Assembly: GCA_963691905.1 (NCBI GenBank)
Contig: OY829894.1
Span: 1,116,001 to 1,180,000, forward strand
Source: QGON01 sp963691905
Lineage (GTDB): Bacteria; Pseudomonadota; Gammaproteobacteria; Chromatiales; Chromatiaceae
DNA: 64,000 nucleotides
Direction: 5' to 3'
The notes under the pieces were generated by a model that saw only the letters and a program-made list of their open reading frames with translations, made no database searches and was not told where the DNA came from. A program made the translations under genes and the position numbers. Of the stretch, positions 27,408 to 36,822 are shown piece after piece. Within the stretch, counting starts at the first letter, position 1, and every line of letters begins with the position of its first letter.

Positions 27408-28148
27408 ATGATTTCATCCAACCAAATGAAGTATGAATTCACGCCTATCGGCATCATACACTCCTGCTTCAAAGAGAAATTCGGCATCCCCCGCCAACCG
27501 GGGTTGATTCCCGAGGCCCTGGCCACGCTGGAGATAGTTCCGCCTTTCAACCGGCCGGAAGCCTTCAAAGCGCTTGAGGGCTATTCCCATATCTGGGTCA
27601 ACTTCGTCTTTCACGCGGCGGTAAGGGAGCAGTGGAAGCCCACGGTGCGTCCACCACGGCTCGGTGGGAATCAGCGAGTCGGGGTATTCGCCTCGCGCAG
27701 CCCGTTTCGGCCCAACCCCATCGGTCTTTCGGTGGTTCGGCTGAACGAGGTCAAATGCAATGATAAAGGCGTCGAACTGCGCTTGAGCGGCATTGACTTG
27801 CTGGACGGCACGCCGGTACTCGACATCAAACCCTACCTCCCTTACACCGACGCCATACCTGACGCACATTCCGGTTATGCACCGGATCCACCGGGCCAAT
27901 CTATCGCACTGTCCTACTCAAACCAGGCTGAAGCCTGGCTGGAAAACGTAGAGGCAAAACAGGCTGATCACATTCGCAGGCTGCTGCGGCAGGTATTCGA
28001 AAACGACCCGCGCCCGGCCTATCTAAAAGCGGGCAGCGCCGAGCGAAAATTTGGCATGACCCTCTACGACTTCAATGTAAGCTGGACAGTTGAAAATAAC
28101 CAGGTAAACATAACGGAGATAAAACACCTTTCAGCCCCTGAAGATTGA
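27408..28148 (+). CDS. trmO: tRNA (N6-threonylcarbamoyladenosine37-N6)-methyltransferase TrmO
   Basis: SAM-dependent enzyme that methylates t6A37 of ACY-decoding tRNA-Thr. The 246-residue product has the UPF0066/TsaA fold: YEFTPIGIIHSCFKEKFGIP at the N-terminus, GYSHIWVNFVFH, the signature FASRSPFRPNPIGLSVVRL, and LSGIDLLDGTPVLDIKPYLP. The C-terminal domain ends in FGMTLYDFNVSWTV, typical of the gammaproteobacterial YaeB form. ATG at 27408 or 27426 could serve; the first is annotated, but the second (MKYEF) matches most homologues. Confidence 0.95.
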   Translation: MISSNQMKYEFTPIGIIHSCFKEKFGIPRQPGLIPEALATLEIVPPFNRPEAFKALEGYSHIWVNFVFHAAVREQWKPTVRPPRLGGNQRVGVFASRSPFRPNPIGLSVVRLNEVKCNDKGVELRLSGIDLLDGTPVLDIKPYLPYTDAIPDAHSGYAPDPPGQSIALSYSNQAEAWLENVEAKQADHIRRLLRQVFENDPRPAYLKAGSAERKFGMTLYDFNVSWTVENNQVNITEIKHLSAPED

Positions 28149-28224
28149 CATTAAGCAATGCGACTTTGAGCTGCATACTTCAGTCTGGCTGATTTATCAG
28201 ACCAAGCAAACGGTTCCACCCGAG

Positions 28225-28638
28225 ATGATAGAACTCTACCCCTGGATAAAATACCTTCACGTCACGACGGTTGTTATTACAGGCATGATGTTTGTGCAAC
28301 GCTATCTCTGGATGTTATCGAATACACTGCAGGAGAAAGGGGGCTGGATCAGAGTCGTCCCGCATGTCAACGACACTCTCCTGCTCTTCAGTGGACTGGC
28401 CATGGCTCTGATGATCCGGCAATACCCATTGGTAAACGGCTGGCTCACCGCGAAGCTGGTCGCACTGCTGGCCTATATCATCATCGGCAGCATTGCGCTC
28501 AAGCGCGGACGCAGCCGACGGATCCGCACTTGGGCCGGCCTGCTGGCATTAACCTGTTACTTCTACATCATCGGCACGGCTCTGAGCCGTAGCCCGATTC
28601 CGGAGCCTGAACTGATTCTCTACAATCTTCTGCACTGA
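28225..28638 (+). CDS. SirB family membrane protein
   Basis: 137-residue integral membrane protein with four predicted helices. YPWIKYLHVTTVVITG at the start, RYLWM after the first helix, then VPHVNDTLLLFSGLAMAL are typical of the SirB2 family. The molecular function of SirB is not established; it was first noted near Salmonella virulence regulation genes and is often linked to prfA/hemK/kdsA neighbourhoods. Here it follows trmO by 76 bp and may be the last gene of that unit. A REP-like palindrome lies downstream. Confidence 0.85.
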   Translation: MIELYPWIKYLHVTTVVITGMMFVQRYLWMLSNTLQEKGGWIRVVPHVNDTLLLFSGLAMALMIRQYPLVNGWLTAKLVALLAYIIIGSIALKRGRSRRIRTWAGLLALTCYFYIIGTALSRSPIPEPELILYNLLH

Positions 28639-28683
28639 CAGTTCTGATCATTAAATAACCCTACCATACGCGTGGCATTAAAT

Positions 28684-28712
28684 TGTAGTAGCGGCGCCTC
28701 ACCGCTCCTACA
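28684..28712. repeat. REP-like hairpin between sirB-like gene and ATPase operon
   Basis: TGTAGTAGCGG and CCGCTCCTACA form 11-bp arms with one mismatch around CGCCTCA. It is a GGAGCGGCG-type REP like that near 9015-9040. It could act as a transcript end for the sirB-like gene; no T-tract follows. Confidence 0.65.
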
Positions 28713-28851
28713 GACTCTTCGCAGCAAGCTACGGAAAACCAAACCTAGAGAGATCAAATAATGATCTGGCTCACGCAGTTTGATCATTGCAATCACAAGT
28801 GCTCTATATTTGGCTACACTTGGGTAAACCTAACAAGAACTGCCGAAGGCA

Positions 28852-29175
28852 ATGGACGAAAATCTACAGCGACTGCTCGACGCCGAGATGCAGGCGGAGC
28901 AGCTCCACCAGCAAGCCAACGAGGAGCGGGAGCGGATCATCCACGATGCACTGCAGGAGGTCCGTGTGCAGGAGACCCGGTTTGAAAACCGGATTCCTGA
29001 ACTGCATGCATCGTTTCTCGACAAAGCCAATAGCCGATCCGACCAGACGATCGCCGAGCTAAAACGGCGTTTCGACGAGCACCACACTCAACTGAGGGAG
29101 TATGCCGAGACAAGGGAGGATGATGCGCTGGATGCCGCATTCCAGCTATTGACGGATCCGGCTGCTGACGACTGA
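28852..29175 (+). CDS. V/A-type ATPase peripheral stalk subunit (G/H-like)
   Basis: 107-residue, highly charged, almost entirely helical protein (MDENLQRLLDAEMQAEQLHQ onward), the usual look of the short peripheral-stalk partner that forms a coiled coil with subunit E. It is the first gene of a nine-gene ATPase operon and ends 7 bp before the C/d subunit. Sequence conservation in this family is low, so the call rests on length, helical composition and position. No other function is suggested. Confidence 0.72.
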   Translation: MDENLQRLLDAEMQAEQLHQQANEERERIIHDALQEVRVQETRFENRIPELHASFLDKANSRSDQTIAELKRRFDEHHTQLREYAETREDDALDAAFQLLTDPAADD

Positions 29176-29182
29176 TCAAACG

Positions 29183-30226
29183 ATGAACAGCAGCGCATCC
29201 CAAACCTACCTCAAAACCCGGGTCAATATCTTCGCCACTCAGCTGTTCACAGACAACCGGATTCTTGAACTGTTGGACATGCCCCTGGAAGAGCTGAGCG
29301 GCACATTTGGCCTGACTGGAATCATTGAATCCCCACTCTCCCCCCAACAACTGAATCATGCACTGGAACAGTCACTGCTTCACTCCCTGATGTCAGACCT
29401 CTCGGTACTCCTGCGCCCATTGGATGGCACTTCCCGGGTACTGCTGATCTACTGGTCCCGAAAATTCGCCCTTTTCAACCTAAAGACGCTGATCCGTTGC
29501 AAGCTGAACGAGCTCAGTCTTGAGGAGGTCAGTAGCTATCTACACCATCTGCCGGACATCATCCGACTGCCCCATGAAAAACTGCTGCAGGCAGAGAACA
29601 TACTGGAGATGCTGCACCTGCTCGAACATGGGCCCTATCAATCGATAGCCCGTCAGGCTAGGCAGGTCTATGAGGAGAAAAATGAACCCTTCTCCCTGGA
29701 TGCCGCCATCGACCGCAGTTACTTCCAGGGCATGGTGAAATACAGCAACAGCAATAGCCAGATTGACCGGGAGGGACTGAAAGAGCTGATCGGCATGCTC
29801 ACCGACCGGCAAAACCTGCTTTGGCTGTTGCGCTACCGTTTCACGTACCAGCTCTCCTCCGGTGAGACCTACTATCTGCTCGTTCCATTCGGCAAATATC
29901 TCGATCGCAACCGGTTGATGGCGCTTGTCAACCTCGACAGTTTCCAGTCCGTACTCGAAAAACTGCCACCAAAGCTGAGTCGAATAGTCAGCGGCACCAC
30001 AAATGCAATGCAGGCAAGACAGCGCCTGGACTTCTCTCTCAGTCGTGAAATGCGGCGCCTGATCCGCTTCAGTCCATCACCGGCCACCCGTGCACTTGCC
30101 TATCTCGTTGCCCGGGATACCGACCTGAAACGTCTTAACGCTCTGCTCCAGGGGAAATTGCTCGGTTTGGATAGTGAACTGATTCATGAAGCGCTCATGC
30201 CCCCCGCTCTCCAGGAAGCTGCATGA
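29183..30226 (+). CDS. ntpC: V/A-type ATPase subunit C (d/AC39)
   Basis: 347-residue helical protein that caps the membrane c-ring and docks the central stalk (subunits D and F). Family features are an N-terminal YLKTRVNIFATQLF segment and YWSRKFALFNLKTLIRCKLN near residue 90, as in V0D/AC39 proteins, followed by repeated helical bundles. It sits between the short stalk subunit and subunit I, the normal order in bacterial V/A-ATPase operons. It ends 12 bp before the next start. Confidence 0.85.
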   Translation: MNSSASQTYLKTRVNIFATQLFTDNRILELLDMPLEELSGTFGLTGIIESPLSPQQLNHALEQSLLHSLMSDLSVLLRPLDGTSRVLLIYWSRKFALFNLKTLIRCKLNELSLEEVSSYLHHLPDIIRLPHEKLLQAENILEMLHLLEHGPYQSIARQARQVYEEKNEPFSLDAAIDRSYFQGMVKYSNSNSQIDREGLKELIGMLTDRQNLLWLLRYRFTYQLSSGETYYLLVPFGKYLDRNRLMALVNLDSFQSVLEKLPPKLSRIVSGTTNAMQARQRLDFSLSREMRRLIRFSPSPATRALAYLVARDTDLKRLNALLQGKLLGLDSELIHEALMPPALQEAA

Positions 30227-30238
30227 AACAACGTCAGT

Positions 30239-32128
30239 ATGATCCCTGTCATGTTTAGCACTCTGCCGATGAAACATCTGCGGATCCAACTGCTTACCGG
30301 AGATCTTCCGGAAGCTTCACTGATACTTGCGGAACTGGGAGTGTTTGCACCGGACCCCCGTCCGATTCTGGAAGCGGAGCTGCCTTCAATCCCAGGGGAG
30401 GAGTACCGTCATTTCTACACCCAGGCCCGCTCAAGATTTGACAAAATCGCCCGGCACGTCGCCTATATGGACACATTGGATAACAAAGAAGTCCACGCTG
30501 TCAGTGAGGCGGATTTGCAACTGACCAACGACTGGCTGGGTGAAGTTTGGAGTGACTGTTCTGAATTTGAAGAGGAGCGGCACCGCCTGCGAGACCAACT
30601 CCACGCCATCGATGAACTCGAGCAGACCCTGGATAATTTCAGTAACCTGAATATCGATCTGGGACGACTGCAACAGAAGAGCCGTTTTCTAGAGATCCAC
30701 ATCGGCATGGTTGCACGCACCCAAGTCAAGCAACTGGAAGAGGCCGTGGGGCTGGCAGGCTATCTGCTTTACCGTTTCCTTGAACGCGAGGCGCGAACCC
30801 ACGTTATTATCATCGGTGCACTGGATGGTGAGTCCGCAGAACTGAAGTCAGTGTTGGACACCGCCGGTTTTCGGCCACTGCAGGTGCCGGAAGCCCTCCA
30901 CAGCGAACCGGAGAAGGCAAAAGCGAGCCTGCAGGAGCAACAGACGGATCTGCAGCAACGGCAACAACAATTGGAGTCACGCAGCGCTGCCTGGAGTACT
31001 TCCATCGCGCAGCATCTCTCAAAAGCTGCCCAGACCCTGCGCCAGGCAGCCCCCTACTTCCAGGTTCAAAATGCCGCGAGAAATCAGGGCAGCCTCTCCG
31101 CGATACAGGGCTGGATACCAGCACGGGAGGTAGCGAATGCCGAAGCGAGATTGCGGCAGAAATTGCACAACCCCTTTGTCCTCGAAAGCCGCAACCCCAC
31201 TGCAGACGAAAGGCCGATCGTGCCATCGTTCATCAGCCGCAACCGTCTGCTCAAACCCTTCTCCATACTGGTCAAACAATACGGTATACCCCGCTATGGG
31301 GAGGTCAACCCCACGCTGCTGTTCGCTATCAGCTATATCCTGATGTTCGGCATGATGTTTGGCGACGTGGGTCACGGCGCGATGATCTTGCTCATCGGCA
31401 TCCTGGCTCGACGCAAACTCGGCTCATTTACCCTGTTTGCGATCACTGCAGGCATCTCTTCCATGGTGTTCGGCCTGCTTTACGGCAGTATCTTCGGCTA
31501 TGAACATGTGATCCATGCCATCTGGATTGCGCCCATGTCGGATCCACTCTACATGCTCACCATGGCACTCATTTGGGGCGTGGGTTTTCTGATACTCATC
31601 ACCCTGATCAATATCATCAACCATCTGCAGCAGAACGATCCCAGCGGCGCGCTGTTTGGTGAAAACGGCATACTCAGCCTGTTGCTGTATGTTGGGCTCC
31701 TGTGGGGCAGCTTCAATGTCTATCAGGATGGCGCCTTCGGCGTGGGAGCAGCTGTCGTGAGTTTATCCACTCTACTGGCTCTCTTCGCCTACAAGCTGAT
31801 GGAAACGGAAGCCACTCCGGGAGAACGTATTCTGGTCGCCGCCATCGAGACCTTTGAAACCGTTACCGGCTACGCCTCAAATACCCTCTCCTTCCTGCGT
31901 GTCGCGGCATTCAGCCTCAACCATGTGGCCCTCGCCGTCGCGGTATTTACCCTGGCGGGAATGATGGAGGAGACCGGTTATTGGATCACCGTGGTTCTGG
32001 GCAATCTGTTCATTCTCATCCTGGAAGGTCTGATTGTCACCATCCAGGTTTTGAGACTGGAATACTACGAAGGCTTCTCCCGATTCTTCGCAGGGGACGG
32101 CAAGGCCTTTAAGCCTTTGACACTGTAG
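30239..32128 (+). CDS. ntpI: V/A-type ATPase subunit I (a subunit)
   Basis: Stator membrane subunit that provides the ion half-channels. Of 629 residues, about 1-320 are cytoplasmic with long coiled coils (LQEQQTDLQQRQQQLESRSA), and about 340-629 hold seven or eight membrane helices starting at LFAISYILMFGMMFGDVGHG, a family hallmark. The essential arginine that faces the c-ring carboxylate is Arg554 in LSFLRVAAFSLNH. Possible starts are 30239, 30251 and 30269; MKHLRIQLL (30269) matches the beginning of the first beta strand, but the first ATG is kept. The length is near the family norm of 620-660. Confidence 0.93.
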   Translation: MIPVMFSTLPMKHLRIQLLTGDLPEASLILAELGVFAPDPRPILEAELPSIPGEEYRHFYTQARSRFDKIARHVAYMDTLDNKEVHAVSEADLQLTNDWLGEVWSDCSEFEEERHRLRDQLHAIDELEQTLDNFSNLNIDLGRLQQKSRFLEIHIGMVARTQVKQLEEAVGLAGYLLYRFLEREARTHVIIIGALDGESAELKSVLDTAGFRPLQVPEALHSEPEKAKASLQEQQTDLQQRQQQLESRSAAWSTSIAQHLSKAAQTLRQAAPYFQVQNAARNQGSLSAIQGWIPAREVANAEARLRQKLHNPFVLESRNPTADERPIVPSFISRNRLLKPFSILVKQYGIPRYGEVNPTLLFAISYILMFGMMFGDVGHGAMILLIGILARRKLGSFTLFAITAGISSMVFGLLYGSIFGYEHVIHAIWIAPMSDPLYMLTMALIWGVGFLILITLINIINHLQQNDPSGALFGENGILSLLLYVGLLWGSFNVYQDGAFGVGAAVVSLSTLLALFAYKLMETEATPGERILVAAIETFETVTGYASNTLSFLRVAAFSLNHVALAVAVFTLAGMMEETGYWITVVLGNLFILILEGLIVTIQVLRLEYYEGFSRFFAGDGKAFKPLTL

Positions 32129-32167
32129 ACCTGCAACGCTTCCACTATTCAAACAAAGGAGCATGAC

Positions 32168-32605
32168 ATGTACTGGCTGATTACCCTGATGACCATGGGC
32201 ATTGTGGGCGTCATCGCCACCGGCGTGGTGATGGAAATCAAACCTGCTGCTATCAATAGACGCTGGTTCAAACCCACTATCGGTCTCAATCTGCTGTTAT
32301 TTATCATCGGCCAGGCCACGCTGCTCTTTTTTGGCGTGCAGGAAGTTATGGCTGCTCCGGCAGTGGCTGAGAGCAGTGGCGAGATCTCTATCGGTCTCGG
32401 ACTGGGTATCATAGGCGTGGGTATTCCGACCGCATTGAGTACCGTCGGCGCAGGCATCGCTGTAGGCCCCATAGGCGCTGCCTCCCTGGCGGTACTGGCG
32501 GAAAAACCCGAGATATTCGGACGTACGCTGATCTATCTGGGTCTGGCCGAGGGCATCGCCATCTACGGTCTGGTCATGAGTATCCTGCTGCTGGACAAAC
32601 TCTGA
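32168..32605 (+). CDS. ntpK: V/A-type ATPase subunit K (proteolipid c subunit)
   Basis: 145-residue membrane rotor subunit. The second helical hairpin is canonical: ISIGLGLGIIGVGIPTALST with Gly-rich packing, VGPIGAASLAVLAEKPEIFG, and the ion-binding Glu in YLGLAEGIAIYG. The first hairpin (residues 1-63) is not the usual Gly-rich duplicate; it reads MYWLITLMTMGIVGVIATGV and LLLFIIGQATLLFFGVQ. Four helices with one carboxylate per subunit are therefore expected, as in Na+-type NtpK, but with a diverged first half. GQAT in helix 2 might supply a Na+ ligand; ion specificity is not settled. Confidence 0.92.
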   Translation: MYWLITLMTMGIVGVIATGVVMEIKPAAINRRWFKPTIGLNLLLFIIGQATLLFFGVQEVMAAPAVAESSGEISIGLGLGIIGVGIPTALSTVGAGIAVGPIGAASLAVLAEKPEIFGRTLIYLGLAEGIAIYGLVMSILLLDKL

Positions 32606-32612
32606 GTTATCC

Positions 32613-32960
32613 ATGTCCAACGAGACCCAGCAACAGACCCGTCTGATCTTCATGGGCAGCACCTCAGTCGCCAATGGATTCAGACTCATCGGTTTTGAAA
32701 CCCGCCCGGATCCCAGCCTGCAGGAGGTCGATCAGCTGTTCAGTGAACTGCTCAGCGAACGGCAACATGCCTTCATCGTGATCGATCACTCACTGGAAAA
32801 GCTCGATTCAAAACTCATCCGGCAGGTACGCAACGAGGGCGGCAGGATCGTACTTTCAGAAGTACCCTCACTGGATGATCCCAACTGTTATCAATGCAGC
32901 ATCGATCCACAACTCTCCATGTTGATTGGTGAAGATAGTGACGAAGGAGCCCAATTGTGA
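32613..32960 (+). CDS. V/A-type ATPase subunit F
   Basis: 115-residue central-stalk subunit with a small Rossmann-like fold. IFMGSTSVANGFRLIGFET near residue 12 and HAFIVIDHSL near residue 50 match the F-subunit pattern (strand, GxxxxxGFxLaG, then FIVI). The C-terminus is acidic. The last bases overlap the GTG start of subunit E (GTGA), so the two genes are translationally coupled. Confidence 0.88.
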   Translation: MSNETQQQTRLIFMGSTSVANGFRLIGFETRPDPSLQEVDQLFSELLSERQHAFIVIDHSLEKLDSKLIRQVRNEGGRIVLSEVPSLDDPNCYQCSIDPQLSMLIGEDSDEGAQL

Positions 32961-33589
32961 ATCAGGTTGACGAACTGGCTCAGACGATCCTCAAGCGCGC
33001 TGAGTCGATGGCCGACGAGTGCCACGATCGCGCCAGGGTGGGTCGTGATGTGATCCTGCGTGATGCCAGCGAACGACTGCATCTGCGGGAGGAGAAGGAG
33101 ACGCTGCTGGCCAAGGCGATGGCGGATCGTACCTATCGGCGTAAGGTACAGGCCGACGAACTCAAACTTCACAGCCGTATGGATCATCTGCGCTGGAATC
33201 TGGTACAGACTGTCATCGAACGGCTACCTGTCCGCATGACGGAGTTGACCCAGGATAAAAACCGCTATTTCACCCTTTTACAGGCCTATCTCAGCAGGGG
33301 CGCGAATATGATCGAGGCCGACACACTGGTCATCGAGCTAAACGCAAACGATCAGCGGCGACTACAGAATAACTGGGATGAATTTGCCGGTGCCGCTGTG
33401 CCGGACAAACAACTCCTTCTGGCCGAAGAGCCTATTCAGACCATTGGAGGACTCTGTCTTCGAACCCAAGACAATCGAATCAGATTGGATCAGACCTTCG
33501 AAGGGCGTCTAGAACGGCTCGAAGATCGACTTTATCAGGCCATCGTTGAACGCCTGCTGCCCCCACCCCGTAGCGGCGCGTCGCTGTAG
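32957..33589 (+). CDS. ntpE: V/A-type ATPase subunit E (peripheral stalk)
   Basis: 210-residue stalk subunit: the N-terminal half is one long charged helix (ILKRAESMADECHDRARVGR onward) and the C-terminal part is a small alpha/beta domain (GGLCLRTQDNRIRLDQTFEG) matching the ATP-synthase E-subunit signature that contacts A3B3. The GTG start at 32957 overlaps the subunit F stop. The EG-type partner would be the 107-residue product at the operon head. Confidence 0.88.
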   Translation: MNQVDELAQTILKRAESMADECHDRARVGRDVILRDASERLHLREEKETLLAKAMADRTYRRKVQADELKLHSRMDHLRWNLVQTVIERLPVRMTELTQDKNRYFTLLQAYLSRGANMIEADTLVIELNANDQRRLQNNWDEFAGAAVPDKQLLLAEEPIQTIGGLCLRTQDNRIRLDQTFEGRLERLEDRLYQAIVERLLPPPRSGASL

Positions 33590-33616
33590 TCCCCAGGCCC
33601 ATAGCGGAATAAAGAG

Positions 33617-35407
33617 ATGACAAAACAGGGAATAATCAAAGACATCAACGGTCCCATCGTGACCATCACCCTCCCCGGTGTAGCCAACGGGGAACAGGTC
33701 AAGATCGGAGAGTTGGGTCTCTATGGCGAAGTGATCTCCCTGCAGGGCAGCGAAGCACTGGTACAGATCTATGAATCCACGGAGATGGTGCGTCCCGGCG
33801 AGCCGGTAGAGGGGCTGAGCCATCCCCTCTCAGTGGAACTTGGACCCGGTCTGATGGGCGGTATCTTTGACGGGGTACAGCGTCCACTGGAAAAGATGTT
33901 TCTGCAGGCGGGTGATCAGATTCCAAGAGGACTGAGTCCGGACGCGCTGAACAGGGAGTCTCAATGGACCTTCACACCGACGGAATCCCTGGAACCCAAC
34001 ACGCAAGTCAGCGGCGGCATCCAGTTGGGCAGTGTGCAGGAGACCGAGTCGGTGCTGCATCGTATCCTGGTGCCGCCGGATGTCAGCGGCGAACTGATTG
34101 AGATCGCTCCCGAGGGAGACTATAGCCTCGATCAGACCATTGCCCGGGTAAAAACAGCGGATGGCAAGATACGCAGACTCCAACTCTTTCATCGCTGGCC
34201 GGTGCGCCAACCCCGCCCCTATCTACACCGGGATCACAGCTCCGAACCCCTGATTACCGGCCAGCGTATCCTCGACACCTTCTTCCCCCTCCTGAAAGGC
34301 GGCAAGGGCGCCGTGCCCGGCCCCTTCGGCGCCGGTAAAACCATGGTGCAGCACCAGGTGGCACGCTGGTCAAACGCGGATATCGTCATCTATGTCGGTT
34401 GCGGCGAGCGTGGTAACGAGCTGGTCGATGTGCTCGATAGCTTCCCCAAGCTCAAAGACCCTTACACCGGGCGATCCCTGATGGAACGCACCCTGTTGGT
34501 GGCAAATACCTCCAACATGCCGGTGGTGGCCCGCGAGGCGTCCATCTACGTCGGCATCACTATTGCCGAATACTATCGTGACCAGGGGCATGACGTGGTG
34601 ATGCTGGCAGACTCCACCAGCCGTTGGGCCGAGGCTCTGCGGGAGGTCTCTGGACGTTTGGGGCAGATGCCCGTCGAAGAGGGTTATCCGGCCTATCTCG
34701 CTTCCCGCCTCTCAGCTTTCTATGAGCGGGCGGGACGGGTCGAAACCCACGACTGCGGCAAGGGTTCAGTGAGCCTGATCGGTGCGGTGTCGCCACCCGG
34801 CGGCGACTTTTCAGAACCGGTCACCAGCCACACCAAAGAGATCATCCAGACCTTCTGGGCGCTCTCCAAGGAGCTGGCGGACGCACGCCACTATCCGGCA
34901 ATCGACTGGGTCGACAGCTTCTCCGCAGATGTCTCTACCGCAGCCATTTGGTGGCACGAACAGGTCGACCGGAATTGGGAAAAGCGCCGGGGGCAGGCAC
35001 TGAGCATGCTCGCCAGGGATGCGGAACTCTCCCGCATCGTCAACCTGGTGGGACCGGAAGCGCTCTCATCCGCCCAACGCTGGATATTGGAGGGCGCCGC
35101 CCTGATCAAAGAAGGGGTGCTGCAGCAGAGCGCGCTCGATCCTGTGGATACCTTCTCCTCCCCAGAGAAACAGTTCCTCCTGCTAGATACACTTCTCACC
35201 ATCTATGATCAGGGCGCCGACTTGATCGAATTGGGTGTGCCGGTGCAGGAGTTGAGCGATCTGCCGATTCTGGCCAAGTTGCGTCGCTGCAAGGAGGTCT
35301 ACGACTCCGACCAGCTGGATCAGTTGCGGGAGTTCCGCCAACAGGCCATGAAAAACTTTGAATCGATCCGGTCCGAATACGCTCAGCGCGGGGAGCAGAC
35401 ATCATGA
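33617..35407 (+). CDS. ntpA: V/A-type ATPase catalytic subunit A
   Basis: Catalytic nucleotide-binding subunit of the A3B3 head, 596 residues (family 580-600). The Walker A loop GPFGAGKT spans residues 235-242, with Lys241. The catalytic Glu lies in CGERGNE, and LLADSTSRWAEALRE is the Walker B region. The long non-homologous insertion found only in A subunits is present between about residues 115 and 200. The C-terminal helical domain is complete. The stop overlaps subunit B by 4 bp (ATGA). Beta-barrel N-terminus ITLPGVANGEQVKIGELGL fits. Confidence 0.97.
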   Translation: MTKQGIIKDINGPIVTITLPGVANGEQVKIGELGLYGEVISLQGSEALVQIYESTEMVRPGEPVEGLSHPLSVELGPGLMGGIFDGVQRPLEKMFLQAGDQIPRGLSPDALNRESQWTFTPTESLEPNTQVSGGIQLGSVQETESVLHRILVPPDVSGELIEIAPEGDYSLDQTIARVKTADGKIRRLQLFHRWPVRQPRPYLHRDHSSEPLITGQRILDTFFPLLKGGKGAVPGPFGAGKTMVQHQVARWSNADIVIYVGCGERGNELVDVLDSFPKLKDPYTGRSLMERTLLVANTSNMPVVAREASIYVGITIAEYYRDQGHDVVMLADSTSRWAEALREVSGRLGQMPVEEGYPAYLASRLSAFYERAGRVETHDCGKGSVSLIGAVSPPGGDFSEPVTSHTKEIIQTFWALSKELADARHYPAIDWVDSFSADVSTAAIWWHEQVDRNWEKRRGQALSMLARDAELSRIVNLVGPEALSSAQRWILEGAALIKEGVLQQSALDPVDTFSSPEKQFLLLDTLLTIYDQGADLIELGVPVQELSDLPILAKLRRCKEVYDSDQLDQLREFRQQAMKNFESIRSEYAQRGEQTS

Positions 35408-36822
35408 GCGCCAAGGAGTACCGCACCGTCACATCTGCCCGGGGAGGACTACTGACCGTCAGTCAGGTTCCGGGAATCGCTTTCGGCGACCGGGTGGAGA
35501 TCCGGGACAGTCAGGGCAGGAGGCGCAATGGTCAGGTCATTCGAAGTTCAAGCATTGAGGTATTGATACAGGTTTTCGAGGGAACCGACCACCTTGATCT
35601 GGAGAACACATGGGTGCGTTTTCTCGACACCCCACTGGAGATCAGCCTCTCCCCGGAGATCCTGGGACGCGTCTTCAACGGGCTGGGGGAACCCAAAGAT
35701 GGCCGCCCGCCAGTGGTCTCCGGTCTGCACCGGGCCATCAATGCCAACGCCTTCAATCCGGCGGCACGCACCTACCCCCGCGAGTTCATCCAGACCGGCA
35801 TCTCCACCATCGACGGCCTTAATTCCCTGGTGCGGGGGCAGAAACTGCCGATCTTCTCCGCCTCGGGATTGCCCCATAACAGACTTGCCGCCCAGATCGT
35901 GCGGCAAGCCAAACTACCGGATGAAGAGAGTCGCTTCTCCATCGTTTTTGCGGCGATGGGCGTCTCCTACTCCGACGCCCGTTTCTTCCAGGAGGAGTTC
36001 GCCTCCTCCGGTGTGCTCGGCAACGTGGTGATGTTCATCAATCTGGCGGACGAGCCGCCGGTGGAGCGGCTCACCCTTCCACGCATGGCGCTCACCGCCG
36101 CAGAGTACCTGGCCTTCGACCTCGACCGCCATGTGCTGGTCGTCATGACCGACATGACCCACTATGCGGAGGCGTTGCGGGAAGTGGCCACCGCCAAAGG
36201 CGACGTACCTGCACGCAAGGGCTATCCCGGCTATCTCTATTCCGACCTGGCGGAGATCTACGAGCGTTCCGGCCGGATCAAGGACCGCCATGGATCGATC
36301 ACCCTGGTGCCGGTACTGTCGATGCCCAGTGACGACATCACCCATCCGATCCCCGACCTCACCGGATACATCACCGAAGGGCAGATCGTGTTGAGCCGTG
36401 AACTACACAACCAGGGGGTCTATCCACCGGTACATATCTCACCCTCACTCTCCCGTCTGATGAAGGACGGCATCGGCAAGGACTTCACCCGTGAGGATCA
36501 CCCACATGTCTCCAATCAGCTCTACGCCCTCTATGCCCGGGCATTGGAGACCCGCAACCTGGCCTCCATCATCGGCGCAGATGAACTCTCTGCCAGAGAC
36601 CAGCGTTATCTCGAATTTGCCGATGCTTTCGAGAAACGTTTCGTGGCTCAGGGCGAAGATGAGGACCGCAGCATTGTAGAGACCATGAACCTGGCCTGGG
36701 AGCTGCTCTCCCTGCTGCCGACGACTGCCCTGACCCGTGTCACCGAGACAGAGATGGCCAAATACCACCGTCATGCCGGCAACGAACTCCGGCAGCCTGA
36801 GCAGAAGGGATCCCCTGCATGA
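35404..36822 (+). CDS. ntpB: V/A-type ATPase non-catalytic subunit B
   Basis: 472-residue regulatory partner of A. As expected for B subunits, the P-loop Lys is absent: the equivalent region reads PIFSASGLPHNRLAAQI. Conserved B-subunit stretches include FVFAAMGV-like SIVFAAMGVSYSDARFFQEE, VMTDMTHYAEALREVA and RKGYPGYLYSDLAEIYERSG. ATG at 35404 overlaps the A stop, and the B stop overlaps the D start (ATGA), a fully coupled A-B-D trio. Confidence 0.96.
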   Translation: MSAKEYRTVTSARGGLLTVSQVPGIAFGDRVEIRDSQGRRRNGQVIRSSSIEVLIQVFEGTDHLDLENTWVRFLDTPLEISLSPEILGRVFNGLGEPKDGRPPVVSGLHRAINANAFNPAARTYPREFIQTGISTIDGLNSLVRGQKLPIFSASGLPHNRLAAQIVRQAKLPDEESRFSIVFAAMGVSYSDARFFQEEFASSGVLGNVVMFINLADEPPVERLTLPRMALTAAEYLAFDLDRHVLVVMTDMTHYAEALREVATAKGDVPARKGYPGYLYSDLAEIYERSGRIKDRHGSITLVPVLSMPSDDITHPIPDLTGYITEGQIVLSRELHNQGVYPPVHISPSLSRLMKDGIGKDFTREDHPHVSNQLYALYARALETRNLASIIGADELSARDQRYLEFADAFEKRFVAQGEDEDRSIVETMNLAWELLSLLPTTALTRVTETEMAKYHRHAGNELRQPEQKGSPA